From: Laspinema sp. D2d
Lineage (GTDB): Bacteria > Cyanobacteriota > Cyanobacteriia > Cyanobacteriales > Laspinemataceae
DNA: 64,000 bases
NCBI RefSeq assembly: GCF_025370755.1
Contig: NZ_JAMXFC010000012.1
Span: 1-64,000 of the forward strand
Direction of reading: 5' to 3'
Shown here one piece after another: positions 56,171 to 64,000 of the stretch (positions are counted from its first letter, which is position 1; the number at the start of each line of letters is the position of its first letter). The notes under the pieces were generated by a model. That model did no database searches, had not been told where the DNA came from, and saw nothing but the letters and a program-made list of their open reading frames with translations. The position numbers were made by a program, and so were the translations under genes.

Positions 56171-56636
56171 AGCCACCTCTAAGCCCAATAAACATTAGGA
56201 AAATGGCAATCAACTGGGTTACACTTGGAGACGCGGGGCTAGAGTTTCCAATTTGATGCGATCGGAGAAAATCCTTCCAATTTTTCCGATTCTTTTCTGT
56301 TCACGGTGTTCCCCCTGAAACACTTTTTTGGGGTAGTTTATCTTAACCTGAATGTAGTCTAGGGAAGGGGCTAGAATGCCTTTCCCCTTCAAGAAAGGAT
56401 TCTCTATGATCTGGGAGAATTTGTCAATCACTGAATTTTATCAACAAAGGCCGGTAGGGCGATCGCTAACCTGGTGTTTCATCCGGATTTGGCCTGTAAA
56501 CGTCATGATTTGAAGACAAAACCCGGGTTCCCTAGCGGAAACGGGCGATCGCCTCTGTGCAAGATTCATCACGGCTTGAGCGGCTCACTATCACGGTTTT
56601 AAATCACACAGTTAAGGGAAATTTATCAATCTTTTC
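56171..56636. other. Intergenic region, no supported gene
   Basis: About 470 bases. A 70-codon minus-strand frame at 56219-56431 was judged unsupported: no ribosome site and no recognisable domain. No promoter or RNA gene was recognised. Confidence 0.4.
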
Positions 56637-59447
56637 TCAACTGGGAGGATCCGGGAGGGTAAAGTAAAAGGTACTCCCCTCCCCGAGGGTACTTTCGACC
56701 CAGATGCGGCCTCCATGTTGATGGACGATGCGCTTACAAATGGTCAATCCTAAGCCGGTTCCTCCTTTTTGCCGGGAGTCGGATGCATCGACCTGTTGGA
56801 AGGGGTTAAAAATCATCTCTAGTTTATCCGGTGGAATGCCTCGCCCGGAATCGCGGACGGCGAAGAGAACCCCTTGCCATTGGGATTGAACGGTGAGGGT
56901 AATGATACTTTGAGGGGGAGAAAATTTAATTGCATTACTCAGCAAATTGGTCAAAACCTGCTGTAGGGCATCGGGAGAGGCCCAGACTGTGGCGGTTCCG
57001 GGGGGTAAGGAGAAGCGGACTCCTTCCTTGTCGCCGATCGCCTGAACCCCTTCTACAGCTTGGGCGATCGCATTGGCTGCATCACATCGTTCCTTGACTA
57101 ATTCCAGACGACCGGACTCCAGACGTTCTAAATCTAGTATATCATTCACCAGACGTACCAAGCGATCGCTGTCAGTGAGGGCAATTTCTAGCATTCGCTG
57201 GACTCGTTCGGGCTTATTTTGATACATTCCACTGGCGAGAAGTCCGATCGCCCCGCGAATGGAAGTGAGGGGCGTGCGGATTTCGTGAGAAACAATGGAG
57301 ATAAATTCATTTTTCATCCGCTCAATTTGACGGCGATCGCTAATATCCCGGGCGATCGTGGAAATCCCGATAATCTTCCCCCGGCCATCTTTCACCGGAG
57401 AGATGGTCAAGGCGACATGAATCGGCGTATCATTCTTCCGCATCCGCACGGTTTCAAACTGTTGCACGGATTCACCTTGGGCAATTTTGTCCAGCAGATT
57501 GGTTTCCTCCGAGTGGCGATCGCTCGGTACAATCAGGGTCAAGATGGACTGCCCGATCGCCTCGGCGGGAGAGTACCCGAATAACTTATAGGCACTGGCA
57601 TTCCAACTCACTACGGTCCCATCCAGGGTTTTGCTCAAAATTGCATCTTCAGAATCCTCCACGATCGCTGCCAGTTGGGATAAAGCCGCTTCTGTGCGTT
57701 TGCGATCGCTCACATCGCGCAAAATTGCGGTAAAAATTTGTTCCCCATCAATCTCCAGCTTAGAAATGGAAGCTTCGGCTGGAAACTCGGTCCCATCGGC
57801 ACGACGGGCGGTAATTTCCGTGCGTTCTCCCATCGCTTGTGTACGCCCCACGGTTTTGCCAAAATTCTCAACTTGGAGACGGTGATACAGCACAAAACGA
57901 CTCGGCATCAGCAGGTCCAAGGGTTGACCCAAAACCTCGGCGGCATCATAGCCAAAAATGCGTTCTGCACCTTGATTAAACAACGTAATCTTTTGATTGC
58001 CATCCACGGAAATGATCCCATCGCGGGCAATTTCCACTAACCCCGCTAATCGCGCTTGAGACGCTTGAATCGCTCGTTCGGCAGTTTTGCGATCGGTGAT
58101 ATCCATTGCTAATCCCGCCACTCTCACTAATTTTCCGGTTTGATCCCGAATGGGAAAGGCGCGAGAGTGAATCCAGCGTAAGGAACCATCGGGAAGCACA
58201 ATCCGATATTCTTGATCATATTCCCCGTTAAAATATTTTCGCTTCACCCCCTGTTCCACTCGGGGACGGTCTTCGGGATGAAGGGCATCCAGCCAGTCGT
58301 TCGGGTTCTGATACAGGGTTTCACAACGGCGACCCCAAATCTTTTCATAAGCCGGACTAATATAAATGAGTTGGTCATGAATCACGTCCGCACTCCAGAA
58401 TACATCTCGAATATTTTCCGCCAACTGCCGGAACCGAGACTCACTTTCGCGCAGGTCGGCTTCCGCTTGCTGGCGACGGGTAATATTGTTGTTAATTTCT
58501 AGCACTTGTAGCGGTTGCTGAAATTCATCATACTGCAAGACCCAGCGGGAAGCGACGATCAAGGGAGTGCCGTGAGGTGGGGTATGGGTAATTTCCCCTT
58601 CCCAGTATCCCACGCGCAGGAGTTCGGCTTCGATTTCAGGGAGGGATTGGGGAAATTGGGAGGCGAGGAGTTGGTGATACATTTGCCCGATCGCCTCGGA
58701 TTTGCTGATTCCATACATTCGTTCTGCACCCCGGTTCCAGAAGGTAATGTATCCCTTGAGGTCTCGGGTGAGAATGGTATCATGAGCTAAATCTAACAAC
58801 TGGGCTTGTTGTTGCAGGAGTTGCTCGGTCTGCTGACGTTCCCGGAGTTCCTGTTGCAGGCGATCGGTGAGGGCACTCAGTTGGGCGGTCCGTTCCCCGA
58901 CTCGGGTTTCGAGTTCCCCATTGGTTTGTTGCAGAAGGGCTTCAGTTTGTTTGCGATCGGTGATATCCGTTGCCATACTAATGGCAACTTGCCGCCCATC
59001 CCCCAGGGTTCCCAGGGAGGCACAGGTAAACTGCCAGGTTCGATGTTGGCCGGTTTTGGTGGTGATGGTGTATTCTGCGGTGCAGATGCCTGGGTGCAAA
59101 TCATAGAGCTTGGCAATGGCAGTTTGCACGTCCTGGGAGCAGTTAGGATGGGCTTGTAGAGTCCAGTGGGCGATGGTGGGAATGTCTTGATGACTGTATC
59201 CAGTGAGATCGGTCCAGACTTTGTTAATTTGGATGATTTCCCCATTTTGGGTATGGATCATCAGGGGAAGGGGTGCGAGATTGAGAATGTTGCGAACCTG
59301 ATCTTGATCCGCCGAGAGGGCAATGGAGACCCGGGATTCCTCCGGGGCGAGGGGCTTCCCCCGCAGGCGATCGCATTCCTGGCGAAGTTCTTCCAGTTCG
59401 GCAATCAGTTGTCCTTGGCTTTTATCCCAGTCGGAAATGCCGTTCAT
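56637..59447 (-). CDS. Five-PAS sensor histidine kinase
   Basis: The 936-residue protein opens with a short coiled coil, then PAS1 (LNLAPLPLMIHTQNGEIIQI) and a coiled coil near 180-215 (AQLSALTDRLQQELRERQQT). Four more PAS domains follow, one with YISPAYEKIWGRR typical of PAS_3. HisKA has VSHEIRTPLTSIRGAIG (His721), and HATPase_c follows with LLSNAIKFSPP, GRGIPP and GTGLGLTICKRI. There is no receiver, and no membrane segment is seen. It overlaps the stop-to-start junction of the upstream OmpR-type regulator by 4 bases, so the pair is one operon and one signalling unit. Confidence 0.95.
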   Translation of the reverse strand: MNGISDWDKSQGQLIAELEELRQECDRLRGKPLAPEESRVSIALSADQDQVRNILNLAPLPLMIHTQNGEIIQINKVWTDLTGYSHQDIPTIAHWTLQAHPNCSQDVQTAIAKLYDLHPGICTAEYTITTKTGQHRTWQFTCASLGTLGDGRQVAISMATDITDRKQTEALLQQTNGELETRVGERTAQLSALTDRLQQELRERQQTEQLLQQQAQLLDLAHDTILTRDLKGYITFWNRGAERMYGISKSEAIGQMYHQLLASQFPQSLPEIEAELLRVGYWEGEITHTPPHGTPLIVASRWVLQYDEFQQPLQVLEINNNITRRQQAEADLRESESRFRQLAENIRDVFWSADVIHDQLIYISPAYEKIWGRRCETLYQNPNDWLDALHPEDRPRVEQGVKRKYFNGEYDQEYRIVLPDGSLRWIHSRAFPIRDQTGKLVRVAGLAMDITDRKTAERAIQASQARLAGLVEIARDGIISVDGNQKITLFNQGAERIFGYDAAEVLGQPLDLLMPSRFVLYHRLQVENFGKTVGRTQAMGERTEITARRADGTEFPAEASISKLEIDGEQIFTAILRDVSDRKRTEAALSQLAAIVEDSEDAILSKTLDGTVVSWNASAYKLFGYSPAEAIGQSILTLIVPSDRHSEETNLLDKIAQGESVQQFETVRMRKNDTPIHVALTISPVKDGRGKIIGISTIARDISDRRQIERMKNEFISIVSHEIRTPLTSIRGAIGLLASGMYQNKPERVQRMLEIALTDSDRLVRLVNDILDLERLESGRLELVKERCDAANAIAQAVEGVQAIGDKEGVRFSLPPGTATVWASPDALQQVLTNLLSNAIKFSPPQSIITLTVQSQWQGVLFAVRDSGRGIPPDKLEMIFNPFQQVDASDSRQKGGTGLGLTICKRIVHQHGGRIWVESTLGEGSTFYFTLPDPPS

Positions 59448-61348
59448 GGCTGGTTTTCCTTTGTTTTGTGTTTGAGGGCTTCCAGTTGTTGCCGAAAGCG
59501 ATCGCGTTCGATCCGGCTGGTAATGCGCGTGACTAATTCGGGCCCCACAATGGGTTTACCAATAAAATCATCGGCCCCAACGGCGAAGACTTGGCGCAGG
59601 GATTGAGCATCAGTATGAGCGGTGACAACTAAAATCGGCAGATCTCCCCAGTTGGGGTCTTGTCGCACGACTTGACAGAGGTCAATTCCATTAAATTTTG
59701 GCATTTCTAAATCCAAAATCAGCAGATGGGGACCGACTGCGGTTAAAATCTCCCAAAATTTTTCGGGATTGTCTAGGGTGGTGACTTCCAGTCCCCAGGG
59801 TTGCAGGAGTTCTTTCATGACGGCAAGGGCCGCTGGGTCGTCATCCACGATTAAAACTTTGGCTTCTGGGGTTGCTTTGGGCGGCAGGACTTGGGCGATC
59901 GCTTTTAAAATTTGGTCGCTGGTGGCGGGTTTGAGCAAAAATCCCCGTCCTCCGCAGCGAGAGACGGCAACGCGATCGGCTAGGTTATCCAGGGCGGTAA
60001 AGACGAGAATCGGCAGGGTGGGAAATTGGTGGGCGACTTCCTGCAACCATCGCAGTCCCGCTTTTTCCCCGGGGGAAGTGCTGGTTTCAGGACAGGCGAT
60101 ATCCAAGAGAATTAGGTCCGGGGTGGTCCGGGCGATCGCTTTTCGCCCTGCGGTGAGGGTGAGGGCGCTTTCTACCCTCATTCCCAGGTTCGCCGCTTGG
60201 GCGTTGAGGGCGGTGGCGATCGCGCGATCAGCGTCAACCACTAGCAGGGTCTGCGCTTTGGCTGGAGAGGGGAGTTCTAGGCTGCTTTCCGTGGGGGGTT
60301 TGGTCAGTTCTTCCCTTAACCCTCGGGTCCATTCCTCCAACTGCTGGGTTTCGGCAGGACCTAGGGGGGTGGGTGACATCAGTAGGTATTCAATTTTCCG
60401 AGCGAGGTTGGAGCCTTCTAAATAGCCGAAAGGACCCAAGGACCCGGCGAGTTTATGGGCTTCCTGGATGGCTTGTTCTTGGAGTTCGTCGGTGAGTTCT
60501 CCCCCAGCGAGGGCGTTATAAGCTTGCCGCAACAGGGCAATTTGTTGGTTTAATCGGGGTCGATATTTTTCCAGAATCTGGGCAATGGAGGCGATCGCTT
60601 CTAATTGTTTGCCCGGGGTGGGAGTCTTCTGCTTAGGGGCTGTTTCAACTTCCGGGGGTTCGGGATTGGACTCCGTGGCGGGTTTGAGTCGATACCCGAG
60701 TCCATACACGGTTTCAATGGGGTCTTTGTCAATGCCGATGGCTTTGAATTTCTGCCGCAGGTCTTTAATATGAACGGTAACGGCATTTTCTGTGGGGGAA
60801 TCATCAAAGGACCACAGGCGATCGATAATCGCACTGCGACTAAACACCCGTTGCGGATTTCTCAAAAATAGTTCCAAAAGTTTATATTCTGTCGCCGTTA
60901 CCCCCAAAGGTTGTCCATTCCAGGTGACTTCCCCAGACACGGGGTTTAAGCACAACTCTAACCAAGTTAGGGTCTCCGTCACTGGGGTAGTCCCCCGCCG
61001 TAACAAAGCCCGAATCCGCGCCATGAGTTCCGAGAGATTATAGGGTTTGACCACATAATCATCCGCCCCCGCATCCAACCCGGTGACAATATCCTGGGGA
61101 GAGTCCTTTGCAGTCAGCAGCAGGATGGGTTTTTGATACCCTTGTTCCCGCAGTTTTCGGCACAAGCTAATTCCATCAAGTTTGGGAATTACTAAGTCCA
61201 GTAAAATGAGGTCGCACTCCAAGAGCGTTGCCAGTTCCAGGGCTGTTTCCCCATCCGCTGCCGCTTCTACGCTATAGTTCTGCTTTCTTAAGGCAACAGA
61301 AAGTGCGGCACTCGCGGGTTCGTCATCTTCGACTAAAATTATTTTCAT
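59444..61348 (-). CDS. OmpR-type response regulator with HPt and two extra receivers
   Basis: The 634-residue protein has REC1 (about 1-115; Asp51), an OmpR/PhoB winged helix (about 135-225; VTATEYKLLELFLRNPQRVF, VHIKDLRQKF, YGLGYRLKP), a Pro/Glu linker, and an HPt domain (about 250-345; HKLAGSLGPFG with His298). REC2 (about 367-490; Asp416) and REC3 (about 497-615; Asp546) follow. One chain thus combines a DNA-binding output with the HPt and receivers of a phosphorelay. The stop overlaps the start of the PAS kinase gene. It probably receives phosphate from that kinase; its target promoter is unknown. Confidence 0.95.
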   Translation of the reverse strand: MKIILVEDDEPASAALSVALRKQNYSVEAAADGETALELATLLECDLILLDLVIPKLDGISLCRKLREQGYQKPILLLTAKDSPQDIVTGLDAGADDYVVKPYNLSELMARIRALLRRGTTPVTETLTWLELCLNPVSGEVTWNGQPLGVTATEYKLLELFLRNPQRVFSRSAIIDRLWSFDDSPTENAVTVHIKDLRQKFKAIGIDKDPIETVYGLGYRLKPATESNPEPPEVETAPKQKTPTPGKQLEAIASIAQILEKYRPRLNQQIALLRQAYNALAGGELTDELQEQAIQEAHKLAGSLGPFGYLEGSNLARKIEYLLMSPTPLGPAETQQLEEWTRGLREELTKPPTESSLELPSPAKAQTLLVVDADRAIATALNAQAANLGMRVESALTLTAGRKAIARTTPDLILLDIACPETSTSPGEKAGLRWLQEVAHQFPTLPILVFTALDNLADRVAVSRCGGRGFLLKPATSDQILKAIAQVLPPKATPEAKVLIVDDDPAALAVMKELLQPWGLEVTTLDNPEKFWEILTAVGPHLLILDLEMPKFNGIDLCQVVRQDPNWGDLPILVVTAHTDAQSLRQVFAVGADDFIGKPIVGPELVTRITSRIERDRFRQQLEALKHKTKENQP

Positions 61349-61604
61349 GACTCTGAGAATTTGGATCAGTTGCTATCTCATGGGATTTCGGAATCAGCAT
61401 CTCCTCCTACGAGCGATCGGGGGATAGGGTGGTTTGTTTTGGGTTAGACCAATTTTACTCCAGGGGTGAGGGCGCTTTTGCACCCGTTTACAAAAAGTAT
61501 AATTTTGGACGAGTCTTCTGAGGCGATCGCCCGGTAGACTCGGGTCGCCGATCCCGGATGATCTCGATTAAAATAGCAGCAGTCTATCTTGTGGTTTTCC
61601 CGCT

Positions 61605-62228
61605 ATGGGCATTCAAGTTAAACAGCTCTATCGCGCTTTTCAACTTTACCAGAAATCCGGGAAATTAGGTGATTTTGCTCTATTAAAGGCGGATGCTTTC
61701 GGTGCCAAAGCTCATCGGAATTTGGCCCCCAAACTGGCAGGGGTCACGGGATACTATCCCGAAATTAATATCGAACAATTGTTAACCTATCCCTCCGGCA
61801 CGTTTGGGCGCGAGTATGCAGAACATCTCACAACAAATCGCCTCAAACCTTTTAATGTCAGCCCCGAATTCGATGCGATCGCCCAACGAAATGTCTTCGC
61901 CCTGCGCTATGCCGTGACTCACGATATTTTTCACTGTTTGCTGGGGTTTGATACCAGCTATGCCGGAGAAATCGGCGTTTTAGCCTTTGCGGCAGCCCAA
62001 GACTATAGTCCATCTCTCCAAGTCAGTCTCACCCTGGCTCAAATTCTCTATCCTCTGTTCGCCCCTCGCCAGCGCGGGGCGATTTTGGCGAATTTAGCCC
62101 AAGGACAAGCATTGGGAAAACAAGCTGAGTTTTTACTCGGTTATCGATTTGAAGACCATTGGCACGAACCGATCGCCGAAGTGCGTCTACAGTTAGGATT
62201 ACCCGAAACGGGTGCACAAAACTCCTGA
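61605..62228 (+). CDS. Coq4-family protein
   Basis: The 207-residue protein contains VTHDIFHCLLGF and a Glu122, giving the zinc motif HDxxH (His106, Asp107, His110) plus the distant acid, as in Coq4. Eukaryotic and proteobacterial Coq4 acts in ubiquinone synthesis. Cyanobacteria make plastoquinone instead, so the substrate here could be a plastoquinone or another prenyl-lipid intermediate. No membrane segment is seen. Divergent from the OmpR-type regulator; it ends shortly before a dispersed repeat. Confidence 0.85.
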   Translation: MGIQVKQLYRAFQLYQKSGKLGDFALLKADAFGAKAHRNLAPKLAGVTGYYPEINIEQLLTYPSGTFGREYAEHLTTNRLKPFNVSPEFDAIAQRNVFALRYAVTHDIFHCLLGFDTSYAGEIGVLAFAAAQDYSPSLQVSLTLAQILYPLFAPRQRGAILANLAQGQALGKQAEFLLGYRFEDHWHEPIAEVRLQLGLPETGAQNS

Positions 62229-62701
62229 GAGCAAATCCGGTTGTCAAAGTAGTTTTTCTCTATTAGTCCGCGTAGGCGGGCTAAGTCCGTATAGCCCCAG
62301 GCTTGACGCTGCGGGTTTTGATAGACTTTGAATATTGGATTTCCTAGGAGACTACAGGGGCGATCGCAGCATTAAACGTTAATGTTCGGGGTTTCTAATT
62401 CTTAAATTTTTATGTAATTTTTATCAGGCATTGCGAAAAAATGTAACAGTTAATCCTTTTTTAAAAGAAATGTGATTACAATAAAGTCAAATCAGTGATT
62501 CCCCATTCAACCGTAACTTTATCCCGATAATGGAGAGAAATTCCAGTTGGAATGGGAGGATAGGATTGAGTGATTTTAGGCGTTCATGCCTATGCACCTT
62601 TGTTTGAAATAGGATTGCCAATGATCGGTGAAGAATTACTCATTAATTCACAACCCATCACTCAATCCCATGTCGTCAGTTTGATCAGTAGAGGTTGTTT
62701 T
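62229..62701. other. Intergenic region with degraded repeat copy 3
   Basis: About 470 bases. Besides the repeat near 62262-62316 it is AT-rich, with no RNA gene or strong promoter recognised. A TACAAT lies at 62477-62482 but no good -35. Confidence 0.4.
62262..62316 (-). repeat. Dispersed double-hairpin repeat, copy 3 (inverted, degraded)
   Basis: AGTCCGCGTAGGCGGGCT is the second hairpin of copies 1 and 2, in inverted orientation. The TATAGCCCC connector follows, but the CACCCT hairpin is eroded (AGGCTTGACGCTGC). Confidence 0.65.
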
Positions 62702-62902
62702 ATGTCATCTGATAACCAAACCGTGCCCCATCTGCATACTCAAAAGGAAGTAGAAGAGGCCGTCAAGGAGTATAAAAGTAGTGACCTCAGCGGGACTGAG
62801 TTAATTTCTTTATGGCAAGCGATTCACGATGCCTCGTTGGATCTGGCCTCAACTAAAGCCGTTGAAACCGAGGACGAAGTGCCTGGAGATGATAGTTATT
62901 AA
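62702..62902 (+). CDS. Small acidic protein of unknown function, 66 aa
   Basis: The likely start is the ATG at 62702 (MSSDNQTVPHLHTQKEVEEA), which has AGAGG 7 bases upstream; an in-frame upstream start at 62570 adds 44 residues that look unrelated. The protein is helical and acidic (ISLWQAIHDASLDLASTKA), with no recognised domain. Codon use is like that of the neighbours. It is separated from gltD by about 140 bases on the opposite strand. Confidence 0.55.
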   Translation: MSSDNQTVPHLHTQKEVEEAVKEYKSSDLSGTELISLWQAIHDASLDLASTKAVETEDEVPGDDSY

Positions 62903-63044
62903 GATAAATTGAGTAGATTAGAGACAAGCGTACTCCAAATCTCCCCCAAGCTGGGTTAAACTCAATCCCTTTATCCCAATGGGGATGCCGCCGATACTGA
63001 ACTGGCGATCGCAGTTCGGTTCGGCGGCACAAGGTGTTCCAGAG

Positions 63045-64000
63045 TTACGGTAAATCCGTATTTCCCATCAGGTAGCGATCGCACTCCCGTGCCACCCCGC
63101 GACCTTCATTAATCGCCCAAACTACCAGACTTTGACCCCGACGGCAATCCCCTGCCGCAAATACCCCGGGAAGACTGGTTGTATATTTCTCATGGTCTGC
63201 CTTGACATTGCTGCGGCCATCCCGTTCTAATCCCAAGGAATCTAATAACGGTTGTTCTGGACCCAAGAACCCCATCGCCAACAACACCAACTGAGTTGGA
63301 ACAACCTTTTCCGTTCCCGGAACCGGCTTCGGTGTATAACGGCCTTGCTCATCCTTGAGCCATTCTACCACCACGGTATGTACCGCCTTCACCCGGCCTT
63401 TATCATCTCCTTCAAACTTCGTCGCCGTTGTTGTATAAACCCGAGGGTCAGCCCCAAATTTGGCCGCTGCCTCTTCTTGTCCATAATCTAACTTATACAC
63501 TTTGGGCCATTCGGGCCAAGGATTGTTAGCAGCCCGAGTTTCTGGAGGTTTCGGCAAAATTTCCAACTGCACCACACTGTTACATCCATGACGCACAGAG
63601 GTTCCCACGCAGTCAGTTCCGGTGTCACCGCCACCGATAATCACCACATCTTTGCCTTCAGCAGAAATAAAGCTACCGTTTTTATGTCGGTCTAGCACAG
63701 CTTTAGTATTGCCGGTGAGAAAGTCCATTGCGAAGTAAATCCCCTGTAAATCGCGCCCTTCAATGGGTAAATCCCGGGGTTTGGTCGCGCCGGTACAAAG
63801 AATCACCGCATCATACTCCTGCATCAGTTGTTGTGCGGTGATATCTTTCCCAACTTCTGTATTACAGACAAATTTTACCCCTTCATCTTCCAGGAGTTTA
63901 ATCCGGCGTAATACCACTTGTTCTTTGTCCAGCTTCATGTTAGGAATGCCATACATCAGCAATCCACCGGGGCGATCGGCCCTTTCATATACAGTGACCC
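63045..64000 (-). CDS. gltD: Glutamate synthase small subunit (5' part outside window)
   Basis: The frame is open to the window edge, so only the C-terminal 318 residues are seen. The sequence has [41 protein letters not shown] (NADPH-binding Rossmann motif), [15 protein letters not shown] and [19 protein letters not shown], all typical of GltD and related FAD/NAD(P) subunits. With the large subunit it makes glutamate from glutamine and 2-oxoglutarate (GOGAT), or feeds electrons to it. The N-terminal Fe-S domain should lie outside. Confidence 0.95.
   Translation of the reverse strand, partial: VTVYERADRPGGLLMYGIPNMKLDKEQVVLRRIKLLEDEGVKFVCNTEVGKDITAQQLMQEYDAVILCTGATKPRDLPIEGRDLQGIYFAMDFLTGNTKAVLDRHKNGSFISAEGKDVVIIGGGDTGTDCVGTSVRHGCNSVVQLEILPKPPETRAANNPWPEWPKVYKLDYGQEEAAAKFGADPRVYTTTATKFEGDDKGRVKAVHTVVVEWLKDEQGRYTPKPVPGTEKVVPTQLVLLAMGFLGPEQPLLDSLGLERDGRSNVKADHEKYTTSLPGVFAAGDCRRGQSLVVWAINEGRGVARECDRYLMGNTDLP

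Noticed and set aside
56219-56431. 70-codon minus-strand frame
   Set aside because: No ribosome site, no recognisable domain and basic low-information sequence. It lies in an otherwise empty gap and is not supported as a gene.

Overview
The window looks like a chromosomal segment of a cyanobacterium, probably a filamentous Oscillatoriales-type organism. The evidence is the very frequent HIP1 octamer GCGATCGC, myxol-glycoside carotenoid genes (cruF, a cruG-like gene), a hemL with a TTG start, a ferredoxin-type gltD, and the abundance of PAS/GAF hybrid kinases and a STAND-WD40 protein. No rRNA, tRNA, CRISPR array or intact transposase was recognised.

Layout. (1) 1-5.6 kb is an accessory-looking stretch: the 5' part of an NB-ARC/WD40 STAND protein, a small orphan protein, a toxin-antitoxin pair whose ParE-like toxin is frameshifted, and a protein joining an eCIS-core (DUF4157) domain to a cysteine-peptidase-like domain. 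(2) 5.6-13.6 kb is mostly metabolic: a carotene isomerase-like oxidoreductase, a glutathionyl-hydroquinone reductase-like GST, a transglutaminase-like protein, an Sfp-type phosphopantetheinyl transferase, a secreted beta-helix protein and recR with a non-canonical start. (3) 13.9-18.7 kb holds a MotA/ZorA-like and MotB/ZorB-like pair facing a proline-rich TonB-like protein. (4) 18.9-32.5 kb contains cobI, a lipase-like hydrolase, a Na+/H+ antiporter with a TrkA domain, and cruF and cruG-like genes separated by an ATPase/TOPRIM two-gene module. A CofE-like protein, a GNAT protein and ruvX follow. (5) 32.5-40.7 kb has an HU-like protein, an MFS transporter, hisIE, a glycosyltransferase-like protein, hemL with a strong terminator, an NTF2-like envelope protein, a D-aminoacylase-like amidohydrolase and an Mpo1-like membrane protein. 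(6) 40.7-61.3 kb is a 20-kb signalling locus, all on the minus strand: two overlapping hybrid kinases, a 2926-residue Ser/Thr kinase-AAA-PAS-histidine kinase, a single-domain receiver, and an overlapping OmpR-HPt-REC-REC regulator/PAS kinase pair. (7) 61.6-64.0 kb has a Coq4-like protein, a small unknown protein and the 3' part of gltD.

Functional links. The three kinase groups together carry all phosphorelay parts (HisKA, REC, HPt, OmpR output), so they could form one or two connected relays. CruF and the CruG-like protein belong to one pathway although separated. The MotAB-like pair resembles the proton-channel half of Zorya defence, but no ZorC/D/E partner is visible.

The most unusual items are the ATPase/TOPRIM module lodged between cruF and cruG, the orphan ZorAB-like pair beside a TonB-like protein, the DUF4157-cysteine peptidase protein, and a perfect consensus promoter inside a 1.2-kb gap with no reading frame. 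Family assignments come from reading translated motifs; no database search was run.
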